Notes: a model not told the origin generated them from the letters alone. A stretch of 64,000 bases of DNA from Poritiphilus flavus (GCF_009901585.1 NZ_WXYO01000002.1:1-64000); one strand, 5' to 3'; shown: positions 1-7,125, counted from the first letter of the stretch. Translations and numbers: made by a program.

Positions 1-94
1 TTGATTCTAAATATTTTCGGCAATTGATGTGGACTGCGTCCACCGAAGCCCGCTGTTGCTAACCCAAATGGGAATTATTGAGGAAGAATGAAAA

Positions 95-132
95 GCCCAC
101 CTTCGCTCAGTTGGCACTGAGCTATGGTGGGC
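95..132 (-). terminator. Intrinsic terminator of the tmRNA gene
   Basis: GCCCACC (95-101) pairs with GGTGGGC (126-132), and GCTCAG (105-110) pairs with CTGAGC (117-122) inside it. On the minus strand the hairpin is followed by TTTT. It lies just past the tmRNA 3' end and is the expected place for its terminator. The outer part resembles the hairpin elements inside the repeat mosaics at 2497-2522 and 52029-52054. Confidence 0.75.
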
Positions 133-135
133 GAA

Positions 136-534
136 GGTGGAGCCGGAGGGATTCGAACCCTCGTCCAAACAAGCAACAGCCATGCTTTCTACATGCTTAG
201 TCTTTGTTCGATTTTCGATGTGTAACTGACCAAAAACCGCCCATTACACACTTAGCTTCTTAAGATTTACGCCCTTACCGAAGCCGTAAAAGCGCTATGT
301 TGACATTTATGGTGCCCCTGAGTGGGTCGCCGTCAACAAGGGCTACCCAGGGACATTCAGCTTTCCCGCCTTGCGGGACTAGGCCAAGACTTACTGTAAT
401 TCAGTCTGTTAGGCAGCTAAAGCGTAGTTAGACTCGCCATTTAAAAGGTGTGAGTCATGAGATTAACGAGCTGTATCTCAGCGCTCGACATGCTTACATC
501 GCCATTGGTCTCGCTGTCAAAACCAGTCGGCCCC
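136..534 (-). ncRNA. ssrA: Transfer-messenger RNA (tmRNA)
   Basis: tmRNA rescues stalled ribosomes and tags the unfinished peptide for proteolysis. The 5' end GGGGCCG (534 down to 528) pairs with CGGCTCC near the 3' end to form the acceptor stem. It is followed by the typical CTGGTTTTGACAGCGAGACC start, and the T arm contains GGTTCGAATCC near 150-160. The tag reading frame lies at 409-438 and encodes GESNYALAA followed by TAA, very close to tags known from Bacteroidota. The length of about 397-399 nt is normal for a one-piece tmRNA. The CCA tail is only partly encoded (ACC then T), so it is probably completed after transcription. The SmpB partner is not in the window. Confidence 0.95.
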
Positions 535-659
535 AGTGAACCTGATACGCTGTGCATATCACAGGTGAACTGTCCGGAATCGATCTCGGCATGGAGTCTG
601 ACTTCGGGACTTCAATCCTGTTGTTCGTTATCAAAGATCGTATAAGACGAATCAACAAA

Positions 660-721
660 GGTACGCAATTTCAACAGGATTCAGCCCCACCCGGAATCCG
701 TGTATCAAATGTTTGCGTACC
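660..721. repeat. Imperfect inverted repeat between tmRNA and the oxidoreductase gene
   Basis: GGTACGCAA (660-668) is the exact complement of TTGCGTACC (713-721), with GGATTC (677-682) and GAATCC (694-699) nested inside. It lies in the 293-bp gap (535-827) between the divergent tmRNA and the gene starting at 828. No other gene or consensus promoter was recognised in that gap. It may be a structured leader or a regulator site; the function is unknown. Confidence 0.5.
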
Positions 722-827
722 CTCGTGATTCCTTTTATTTTCGTCAAAAATAATACCAGAATGGTCGTATTGCCATTTTGACTCATATCTACAACAACGC
801 ATAACTTAATAAACCTATTCCAGCAGT

Positions 828-2033
828 ATGAAATTCGGTATCATTCAGGAACGCAAAAATCCGCCGGACCGCCGCGTAGTCCTTTCTCCACAAGCTTGTC
901 AGGCCGTATTACAAGCTTATCCTCAGGCAGAGATCAATGCCGAACCTTCGCCCATTCGCGTTTTTGCCGATGAAGAATACCTTGAAGCCGGGATACCCCT
1001 AAGCGATACTATGGAAAACTGCGATGTGCTGCTGGGTGTAAAAGAAGTGCCCATAGAAGCCCTGGTACCTGACAAAAAGTACTTCTTCTTTTCGCATACC
1101 ATCAAAAAACAGCCCTATAACCGGGAACTACTGCGCGCCATCCTGGAAAAGAATATCGAATTGTACGACCATGAGGTGATCACCAATGCCAAAGGGATCC
1201 GTCTGGTGGCTTTTGGTCGCTACGCGGGTATTGTTGGAGCTTATAACGGCCTTAGGGCTTATGGCCTCAAAACCGGACGTTTTGATATGCCAATGGCCAT
1301 AGACCTGAAGGACCGGCAAGCGCTGATCTCCGAGCTAAAAAAACTACAATTACCAAACATAAAAGTAGTGCTTACCGGAAAGGGTAGGGTAGGGAATGGC
1401 GCTAAAGAAATGCTGGATGGAATGGGTATGCGTGAAGTTGCCGTTGAAGATTACCTTCAAAAGGACTTTGACGAACCCGTATACTGCCAGATCGATGTTT
1501 TAGACTATAACCGCCGCAAAGACGGAACGGAATTGGGAATGCAGGATTTCTTTGACCATCCTGAGGCATACGAATCCACTTTTATGCGTTTTGCTGCAGT
1601 TTCAGAACTCTATATTGCCGGACATTTCTACGGAGACGGGGCCCCTTACCTTTATACCCGTGCAGATGTAAAACATCCGGATTTCAATATACAAGTCGTG
1701 GCCGACATCAGCTGCGATATTGACGGGCCTGTAGCCACCACGCTGAGAGCCTCAACCATTGCCGACCCGGTTTATGGATACCATCCCGCAGCAGAAATAG
1801 AAGTACCCTATACCAGCCCGCACGCTATAGCTGTGATGGCAGTAGATAACCTTCCCGCGGAGCTCCCAAGGGACGCCAGCGAAGGTTTTGGGGAAGCTTT
1901 TGTAAAACATGTTATTCCGGCCTTTTTCAACGGGGATGCTGAAGGCATCCTGGAACGTGCCAGGATGACACAGAACGGAAAGCTCACAGAGCGGTATGCT
2001 TATTTGCAGGATTACGTCGAAGGAAAGGAATGA
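828..2033 (+). CDS. NAD(P)-dependent oxidoreductase, alanine dehydrogenase/PNT (Lys1-like saccharopine dehydrogenase) fold
   Basis: The 401-residue cytoplasmic protein opens with MKFGIIQERKNPPDRRVVLS, the typical start of the alanine dehydrogenase/transhydrogenase N-terminal domain. A nucleotide-binding stretch VVLTGKGRVGNGAKEM lies near residue 180. The C-terminal part (VADISCDIDGPVATTLRAST, near 290-310) resembles Lys1-type saccharopine dehydrogenases. Members interconvert amino acids and oxo-acids with NAD(P). The length suits the family. The exact substrate cannot be read from sequence: alanine dehydrogenase is less likely than a saccharopine-dehydrogenase-like role. It is a single gene, and its stop codon is followed after one base by the first repeat mosaic. 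Confidence 0.8.
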   Translation: MKFGIIQERKNPPDRRVVLSPQACQAVLQAYPQAEINAEPSPIRVFADEEYLEAGIPLSDTMENCDVLLGVKEVPIEALVPDKKYFFFSHTIKKQPYNRELLRAILEKNIELYDHEVITNAKGIRLVAFGRYAGIVGAYNGLRAYGLKTGRFDMPMAIDLKDRQALISELKKLQLPNIKVVLTGKGRVGNGAKEMLDGMGMREVAVEDYLQKDFDEPVYCQIDVLDYNRRKDGTELGMQDFFDHPEAYESTFMRFAAVSELYIAGHFYGDGAPYLYTRADVKHPDFNIQVVADISCDIDGPVATTLRASTIADPVYGYHPAAEIEVPYTSPHAIAVMAVDNLPAELPRDASEGFGEAFVKHVIPAFFNGDAEGILERARMTQNGKLTERYAYLQDYVEGKE

Positions 2034-2393
2034 TCAGTAGGCAGTTGGCGGTTGACAGTTGGCACAAATCAGTAAACAGTAATCGGTAAACAGTGAACAG
2101 TCCTCCTTCGCTAAAGCCTCGTTTACGGTGGTTAGTTGGCAGTTTTCCACATTCGTAATTCAATACATAAAATTCAAAACCTACAACTTAACGCCCATCA
2201 ACTTAATCTTGAATTTATACTTATGTTTAAACTTGAAAAAGTAAATAGTCCTTCTTCTCTTCGTTAAGCAGGATAAATGGGTAGTGAGCGGTAGCGATAT
2301 GCTGTGAGCTTCACAATTCCTCAATTTAACAGTTTTACAAATACCCAATCCTTCTAATTTTCACATTGCCACATTTTCTAACTGAGAAATAGT

Positions 2394-2456
2394 CTTCCTG
2401 CTATAAAAATGCAGTACCAAGGATTAACTTGAGTTTGGGGTGGGGTTGAAAACCCC
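2394..2456 (+). repeat. Core element copy 1
   Basis: One of six copies of a ~63-bp element that reads CTTCCTGCT, then a GCAGTRCMAA block, then TTAACTTGAG, then GGGGTGGGG. It ends in a 6-bp stem with a 3-nt loop, here GGGGTT-GAA-AACCCC (2442-2456). Confidence 0.8.
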
Positions 2457-2626
2457 GTGAGAATTGGCGAGCCAATTTTCAGTATGCAGTTAGCAGTCCT
2501 CCTTCGCAAAGGCTATGGAGGATGAGATCGGTGAACAGTAAACAGTTGGCAGCAAGCGGTTTCACAGTTTTACGTTTTTACACTTGCTCATTTTCAAATC
2601 TTCAAATCTTCAGATTGACAAATCGT

Positions 2627-2689
2627 ATTCCTGCTTTTCAATTGCAGTGCCAAATCTTAACTTGAGTATGGGGTGGGGCTTTGGGCCCC
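2627..2689 (+). repeat. Core element copy 2
   Basis: Same block order as copy 1. The terminal hairpin is GGGGCT-TTG-GGCCCC (2675-2689): one stem pair has changed from T-A to C-G on both sides and another is a T-G wobble. Confidence 0.8.
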
Positions 2690-2772
2690 GGTTTCAGTAA
2701 CCAGTGAACAGTAAATAGTGTTCTTATTAAAAAACATTTAACTGGCATGAACATCACAACGTACACGAACCT

Positions 2773-3252
2773 GATCCATCCAACCTTCCAACCGTCGAAA
2801 ATTCCAGCAATCCAAAAATCTAACTGTCTAACAATCCAACCATCTAACCATCCAATCGTCTATCCGTCTAAACATCTAACCATCCACCTATCCAACCGTC
2901 CAAGAATCCAACTATCTAACCATCTAACCATCCAATCGTCTTACCGTCCAACAATTCAACCGTCTATCCGTCTAAACATCTAACCATCCACCTATCCAAC
3001 CGTCCAAGAATCCAACTATCTAACCATCTAACCATCCAATCGTCTTACCGTCCAACAATTCAACCGTCTATCCGTCTAAACATCTAACCATCCACCCATC
3101 CAACCGTCCAAGAATCCAACTATCTAACCGTCTAACCACTCAGCCATCCACCAATCTAACTGTCTAACAATCCAACCATCTAACCATCCAATCGTCTATC
3201 CGTCCAACAATCCAACCATCTATCCGTCTAACCATCTAACCATCCAACAATC
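2773..3252 (+). repeat. Octamer tandem array, about 60 units
   Basis: The sequence can be cut into consecutive 8-bp units (YAACCRTC consensus: CAACCGTC, TAACCATC, CAATCGTC, TATCCGTC) from 2773 to 3252 without any loss of register. A 13-unit block of 104 bp beginning at 2869 is repeated exactly at 2973, and a third diverged copy begins at 3077. The strand shown is C-rich and very poor in G. The array ends about 10 bp before the stop codon of the converging gene at 3264. The short open frame across it is a by-product of the repeat. Confidence 0.9.
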
Positions 3253-3263
3253 TATCCTCCATC

Positions 3264-3914
3264 TCACTTCCGCAATGCCAACGATCGGACCAGAACAAAT
3301 AGCACCCATATAAATCCTCCGAAACCAAGAGTCATAAACCAGGCCTTAGGTTCCTGAATGCTGGCTGTTATCTCAGAGAAAAGTGTCAGAGGCTTGGAAA
3401 ATACATCCCAGGAATTAAATCGTAAGAATCTACCCATATAGATCCCGAAACCACAGAGAAGACAAATAGGAAAAAGGGCAACTTCTGCCATTCTGCTGGA
3501 AAATCGCACTGCCAGAACTTTATAAATATCTAACATTGACAATAAGCCCAGAACCAGGCCGGTAAGTGCAAATACGAAAACCAGGAACAGATCGTACCAC
3601 AACAAAACAGAACGCTCATTGTGTAAATGTACCAGATCGGTGATGATATAGGGACTATTTGGCAGAAAAAGCAGCCAGAGCCCAAAAACCAAAACTTTCC
3701 ATCGCCCTCGCAACGCCCAGAGCAAGTTTTTAAATCCCTGGGTGATCAGATAGGGCACAGCTGCCAGAAATAAGTTCCAGACGAGAAAGGAATAGAAAAA
3801 CGAATGCGTAACATAAATACGGAAAGCCAATAAACTAAGTGCAAAGCCAATGGCCAGGACGAGTTGGGAATGCAGTATGTTCCGTTTGTATAATCTATTG
3901 ATCAAAACTTTCAT
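3264..3914 (-). CDS. DUF1361 family integral membrane protein
   Basis: 216 residues with about six hydrophobic spans. The conserved stretch WLLFLPNSPYIITDLVHL near residues 80-97 and FGIYMGRFLRFNSWD near 155-170 are hallmarks of DUF1361. The molecular role of the family is unknown. It is the last gene of a minus-strand unit running 6076 to 3264, and its start overlaps the preceding stop by 4 bp (ATGA), so translation is probably coupled. Its own stop codon faces the octamer repeat array. Confidence 0.85.
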   Translation of the reverse strand: MKVLINRLYKRNILHSQLVLAIGFALSLLAFRIYVTHSFFYSFLVWNLFLAAVPYLITQGFKNLLWALRGRWKVLVFGLWLLFLPNSPYIITDLVHLHNERSVLLWYDLFLVFVFALTGLVLGLLSMLDIYKVLAVRFSSRMAEVALFPICLLCGFGIYMGRFLRFNSWDVFSKPLTLFSEITASIQEPKAWFMTLGFGGFIWVLFVLVRSLALRK

Positions 3915-4219
3915 AAATGTGGAATTAGTAAATTAAAATATAAGAGCGCTAAAGGCAGATTCAGAAGAAGTAATGCCATTGCGGATAAAAACTCTTGTAA
4001 CCGCCTGAAATGAATCAGGGCAAATACAAAAAGCAGGAGTAACATCAGTGTACTGGAGAGTGAGGCCAGGAAAAGGAATACGAGCCCGAATCCTATTACT
4101 ATCTCGTGGTCACTTACCAGGGCGACAAGGAACAGCAGGCTTCCCAATGTCGCGCAGAACAGGGATAGCCTACATGCCGCTCTGCAGCTTCTATGAGTAA
4201 AATACTTCGTGGTTTTCAT
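3911..4219 (-). CDS. Small multi-span membrane protein, unknown
   Basis: 102 residues with about three or four hydrophobic segments (LFCATLGSLLFLVALV, IVIGFGLVFLFLA, ALLLLNLPLALLYFNLLI) after a basic, Cys-containing N-terminus. I do not recognise a family. It overlaps both neighbours by 4 bp, so it is a genuine member of the same operon as the DUF1361 and DUF4153/DUF4173-like genes. This suggests an inner-membrane role together with them. Confidence 0.7.
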   Translation of the reverse strand: MKTTKYFTHRSCRAACRLSLFCATLGSLLFLVALVSDHEIVIGFGLVFLFLASLSSTLMLLLLFVFALIHFRRLQEFLSAMALLLLNLPLALLYFNLLIPHL

Positions 4220-5610
4220 GGTTGCTTATTGAGTTGATACCAGGTGTATTCCTGCCAGCTTCGGTCTGACTCTGATTTGAGGAATGCGACATAGCGGTTT
4301 TTCAAGGATTGCCTCCGCATGTCCGGGATTTTAGATTCAGGCTTCATGGAATACTCATACAACAGTCGGCTGTTGCTGGCTCGGAGACTGGTGAGGTAAT
4401 GTATATCCGGATTTGAGATTGCGTGGAGGTTGTAGTAAGTAATAGCACGGTCCCAGGGCAAAGCGGAACAAAGCATAAGGCAGGCAAACACCAGATTAGT
4501 GTTGGTCCTAAGCAGGTACACAAAGCTCTTTTTCTTGACCACCTTGGCATAGGTGGTGGCCAGGCCCATCAGTACCAAAGTCAGGTAAACAAACACGCCA
4601 ATTCGCTTGTATGTCAACCCAAGAGCGGTGACATAACTCAAATTCTTGATACCCGTAAAAACCACCAGAATGATGTTCAGGGCGATCCATAGAAAGGCCA
4701 GGTTTTTGAGTTGCCGGTTCCCTTCAAAAAAATTGAGATCACCTCGGAAAAAATACAGTATTATAGCTATTGCACAGACTATGGAAAACATCAGGGCATA
4801 AACTCCCTGGTGTACGGAATTGGAGTAATCCGAATTAGAAACAATGTCCGGACGAAGCAAATAGATAAGATCAGTGATCAGGAAAAAAACCAGTAGCAGA
4901 TTCAGGGCCCCGAGGATCACAGTTCCTATGGAGTGTTCATTCCGTAATTTAGCTAACAGCTTTTCGGGAAATGCTTCGGAAGGTCTGGGTAGTTCGTTGC
5001 TCTGGGCAGCATCCTGTTCAAACAAAACAGTAGGCTGGTAGGGTCTGAGCAGGTGAAGGAACAATGCATAACCCACAAAAGTGCAAAAAACCCAGGGAAT
5101 GCTTATAAAGCTTAGGTCGATGTCATTTACAAGCTTCTCAAAAACCGGATTGGCCTGCCGGTATAGCATACCAAAAAATAGGAATAGTATAGCTGCTAAA
5201 CCACCTGCTTTGAGATATATAGCGGTCTTTGGTAAAACTCCTTTGACTTTGTTCTTTTCGGATTTTTGCCGCTCTGCCCTGTTGATTAAGGATGCCCCGG
5301 AAAGGTTGAGCAGTCCGACAAAAGCTGAAAGATATGAAGAACTCTCTGGCCCTATATATTTCCCAATGAACATAAACAAGGCGGCAAGACAAGCAAAGAT
5401 CTGAAAGCCGGATGGCTCCATAAAGACCATCAGAGCGCTGAAAAGATACACCAGGGCATAAGGCCAGGGAAAAGTTTTCTTTCGCCCGAGGGTCCATAAT
5501 AAGACAACTGCCATTATGGAGATAAGTAAGAAATTAAGACCGATACTTTTGTTATAAAACAGCAGACTGAATATAAGACCGGATAATAAGGAGCTGATAT
5601 GAATTCTCAT
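4216..5610 (-). CDS. DUF4153/DUF4173-like polytopic membrane protein
   Basis: 464 residues with roughly eleven to twelve hydrophobic spans. A polar segment near residues 105-130 (NRAERQKSEKNKVKG) and the conserved LTYKRIGVFVYLTLVLMG near 330-350 match the DUF4153/DUF4173 membrane families, whose biochemical role is not known. The C-terminal ~80 residues are soluble and Arg/Lys-rich. The gene follows the COQ4-like gene with a 10-bp gap and overlaps the next gene by 4 bp. It is therefore probably driven from the palindrome-containing promoter upstream of 6076. Confidence 0.75.
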   Translation of the reverse strand: MRIHISSLLSGLIFSLLFYNKSIGLNFLLISIMAVVLLWTLGRKKTFPWPYALVYLFSALMVFMEPSGFQIFACLAALFMFIGKYIGPESSSYLSAFVGLLNLSGASLINRAERQKSEKNKVKGVLPKTAIYLKAGGLAAILFLFFGMLYRQANPVFEKLVNDIDLSFISIPWVFCTFVGYALFLHLLRPYQPTVLFEQDAAQSNELPRPSEAFPEKLLAKLRNEHSIGTVILGALNLLLVFFLITDLIYLLRPDIVSNSDYSNSVHQGVYALMFSIVCAIAIILYFFRGDLNFFEGNRQLKNLAFLWIALNIILVVFTGIKNLSYVTALGLTYKRIGVFVYLTLVLMGLATTYAKVVKKKSFVYLLRTNTNLVFACLMLCSALPWDRAITYYNLHAISNPDIHYLTSLRASNSRLLYEYSMKPESKIPDMRRQSLKNRYVAFLKSESDRSWQEYTWYQLNKQP

Positions 5611-5620
5611 AAGAATGGTT

Positions 5621-6076
5621 TTAAAGAATTGAAAATGCTTTTTGAATTCGTTTTATAGGTTGTTCCAATAGTTTGGAGAAGTCTAACTGGTGGAAAGGCA
5701 TAGCCGCCCTTCCTCGTCTGAAGGCCTGGAAAAAACGTGAGAGTTCGTCCGGGTAGAGTAGGGTACCTATGCCAATCACCGTAAACAGATATAAACTGCG
5801 TTTTCCGTTCCCAAACAGGTAATATTGCATACTGATCTCTTCCGGCACCGAGATACCGGTTCCTGTCAGTACGTGGAACACATCGTGATTTTCCAATTTG
5901 GGCTGTATGTCAAAGCTGTGTTGCATCAGAAAACAGGCAAGGTGAAATCCCAGGCTGCTTTCCGGATAGCGGAGCAGTTCCCGGACGGTTACCGGCCAGG
6001 GAGCATTTTGTTTTAAAAACCTTTGATAGGGTTTCTTGCTCCACTCGTAAAGACTCTCCAGAATAATTGCTCTCAT
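5621..6076 (-). CDS. COQ4-like protein
   Basis: 151 residues. The segment HDVFHVLTG (near residues 64-72) followed by two glutamates fits the COQ4 metal-binding pattern HDxxH-x11-E exactly. In ubiquinone-making organisms COQ4 acts on the aromatic ring of quinone intermediates and helps organise the complex. The protein is shorter than typical COQ4 (above 200 residues) and sits with membrane-protein genes rather than quinone genes. Flavobacteria generally use menaquinone, so a ubiquinone role is unlikely and the true substrate is open. It is the first gene after the operator at 6086-6112. Confidence 0.75.
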   Translation of the reverse strand: MRAIILESLYEWSKKPYQRFLKQNAPWPVTVRELLRYPESSLGFHLACFLMQHSFDIQPKLENHDVFHVLTGTGISVPEEISMQYYLFGNGKRSLYLFTVIGIGTLLYPDELSRFFQAFRRGRAAMPFHQLDFSKLLEQPIKRIQKAFSIL

Positions 6077-6085
6077 AAAATGTAT

Positions 6086-6112
6086 AAAGTACTTTGAAAA
6101 ACAAAGTAAATA
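6086..6112 (-). promoter_or_regulatory. Palindromic operator before the COQ4-like operon
   Basis: TACTTTG (6090-6096), AAAAA, CAAAGTA (6102-6108) form an inverted repeat centred 23 bp before the start codon at 6076. The surrounding 27 bases are identical to 7099-7125. AAAGTACTTT at the left end is itself a palindrome, giving three half-sites. It is probably bound by the winged-helix protein encoded at 6124-6414. Confidence 0.7.
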
Positions 6113-6123
6113 GATAAAATTTT

Positions 6124-6414
6124 TTATTTTCCTATCAGTCTTTCAAGGGCGTCAATGTGTTTTTTGAACGCCTCTTTGCCTGATTTTGTGGCCGTATAGC
6201 GGGTGTTCGGTTTCCGGCCAATGAATTGTTTTTCAACTTTGATGTAGGCTGCCTTTTCCAGGGCTTTCGTATGACTCGCAAGGTTTCCATCTGTAGCCCC
6301 AAGTAGTTCCTTCAGCATATTGAAATCGGCATAGTCGTTCACCATCAGCACGGACATGATCCCTAACCTGATCCGGTGGTCAAACGCTTTGTTTATGTTG
6401 TCTATGATACTCAT
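6124..6414 (-). CDS. Winged-helix transcriptional regulator (HTH_34 type)
   Basis: 96 residues, a single winged-helix domain. Residues 1-50 (DHRIRLGIMSVLMVNDYADF then LLGATDGNLASHTKALEKAA) form the DNA-reading helices; the TRYTATKSGKEAFKKHI segment forms the wing and last helix. Small stand-alone proteins of this type usually act as dimeric repressors. It follows the membrane-protein gene at 6439-7083 by 24 bp and lies between the two copies of an identical palindrome, so autoregulation and control of the COQ4-like operon are likely. No ligand domain is present. Confidence 0.85.
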   Translation of the reverse strand: MSIIDNINKAFDHRIRLGIMSVLMVNDYADFNMLKELLGATDGNLASHTKALEKAAYIKVEKQFIGRKPNTRYTATKSGKEAFKKHIDALERLIGK

Positions 6415-6438
6415 AACAGTTCCCTGCGGATATCGACC

Positions 6439-7083
6439 TTAATCCTGCTTTGCCCTGTCGTACCTATAATACATCAGGGTTCCGTATAGTATATGCAGTA
6501 CACCAAAGCCCATCGCCCAGAAAAACAATCCATAACCCACAAACTGGGTAGCGATAAGACCTAAGACAATATTGGCAATACCCAGGTAACGCACGTCGCC
6601 ATAGGTATACTTGCTGGCGTTTACACAGGCCAGTCCGTAAAAAACCAAAGTGGCCGGTGCAACAAGGCTGAGATAGCCGTACTGCAACATGGCTATCGAA
6701 AAAAGTCCTCCGGCAAGTAACGGAATAAAAAAGTTTATCACAAGCCGCTTGCTGGAATGGTTCCATATCTTTTCCCCCTCCCGCTTTGCCTTACGGATGG
6801 AAAGTAGTATACCCGTTCCAAGTGCTAAAACCAAAACACCTCCAGCGATCATCAGTAACTCAATGGTCAGCTCACGTTCCTGTAAGATGGTCTCCATTTC
6901 CGAAAGGTCGCTATAGGCACTCATACGGTCTGCACTGATCTTGGAATGCGCCAACCATGCGCCTCCCAATGCATATATTCCGGCCATTACTCCGGAAAGC
7001 CCACTGAGGCTTATAAACCGGGACGACTTATTCATCATATTCTTGATCTCGGAAATGTCGTCTAAATACTTTTTTGATTCCAT
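6439..7083 (-). CDS. Polytopic membrane protein co-transcribed with the winged-helix regulator
   Basis: 214 residues with about five hydrophobic spans: FISLSGLSGVMAGIYALGGA near 25-45, LLMIAGGVLVLALGTGILL near 85, and further spans near 115, 140 and 175. A short charged N-terminus (KYLDDISEIKNMMNKSSRF) precedes them. Pairs of such a protein with an HTH_34 regulator occur in Flavobacteria, but no defined family function is known to me. The gene opens the operon controlled by the palindrome at 7099-7125. It may act as a membrane sensor or target for the regulator; this is inference. Confidence 0.7.
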   Translation of the reverse strand: MESKKYLDDISEIKNMMNKSSRFISLSGLSGVMAGIYALGGAWLAHSKISADRMSAYSDLSEMETILQERELTIELLMIAGGVLVLALGTGILLSIRKAKREGEKIWNHSSKRLVINFFIPLLAGGLFSIAMLQYGYLSLVAPATLVFYGLACVNASKYTYGDVRYLGIANIVLGLIATQFVGYGLFFWAMGFGVLHILYGTLMYYRYDRAKQD

Positions 7084-7098
7084 TATATATCAGATTTT

Positions 7099-7125
7099 AA
7101 AGTACTTTGAAAAACAAAGTAAATA
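7099..7125 (-). promoter_or_regulatory. Palindromic operator before the regulator operon
   Basis: TACTTTG (7103-7109), AAAAA, CAAAGTA (7115-7121), lying about 20-38 bp upstream of the start codon at 7083. The 27 bases are identical to those before the COQ4-like operon. This position would place a bound repressor over the promoter or transcription start. Confidence 0.7.

Larger units (their letters stand above)
2035..2745 (+). repeat. Repeat mosaic A, heptamer and mixed part
   Basis: Starting one base after the stop at 2031-2033 there are ten consecutive 7-bp units of type CAGTRRN (2035-2104). Next comes a partial CCTCCTTCGC hairpin, AT-rich text with a 6-bp rhythm (ACTTRA-like, about 2185-2240), an intact TCCTCC/GGAGGA hairpin (2497-2522) and two copies of a 63-bp core element. 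More CAGTAAN units follow each core. No credible gene lies inside. The same building blocks recur at 10129-10790 and, on the minus strand, at 51350-52312. Confidence 0.85.

Noticed and set aside
1-94. Possible C-terminal end of a gene at the left edge
   Set aside because: A short open stretch ends at a TGA near 25-27, but there is too little sequence to support a gene.
457-645. 62-residue plus-strand open frame
   Set aside because: It overlaps the minus-strand tmRNA and has no coding features.
534-688. GGGGCTGA at 688 as an alternative tmRNA 5' end
   Set aside because: It would make a 551-nt RNA; GGGGCCGACTGG at 534 pairs perfectly with the 3' end and gives the expected length.
2747-2983. 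78-residue open frame rich in Thr, Ile, Gln, Pro and Ser
   Set aside because: It lies almost wholly inside the octamer array; its repeats are a by-product of 8-bp units read in threes, with no signal, domain or promoter.
2773-3252. CRISPR-like array
   Set aside because: There are no unique spacers: the 8-bp units are contiguous and diverged. No cas genes are in the window.
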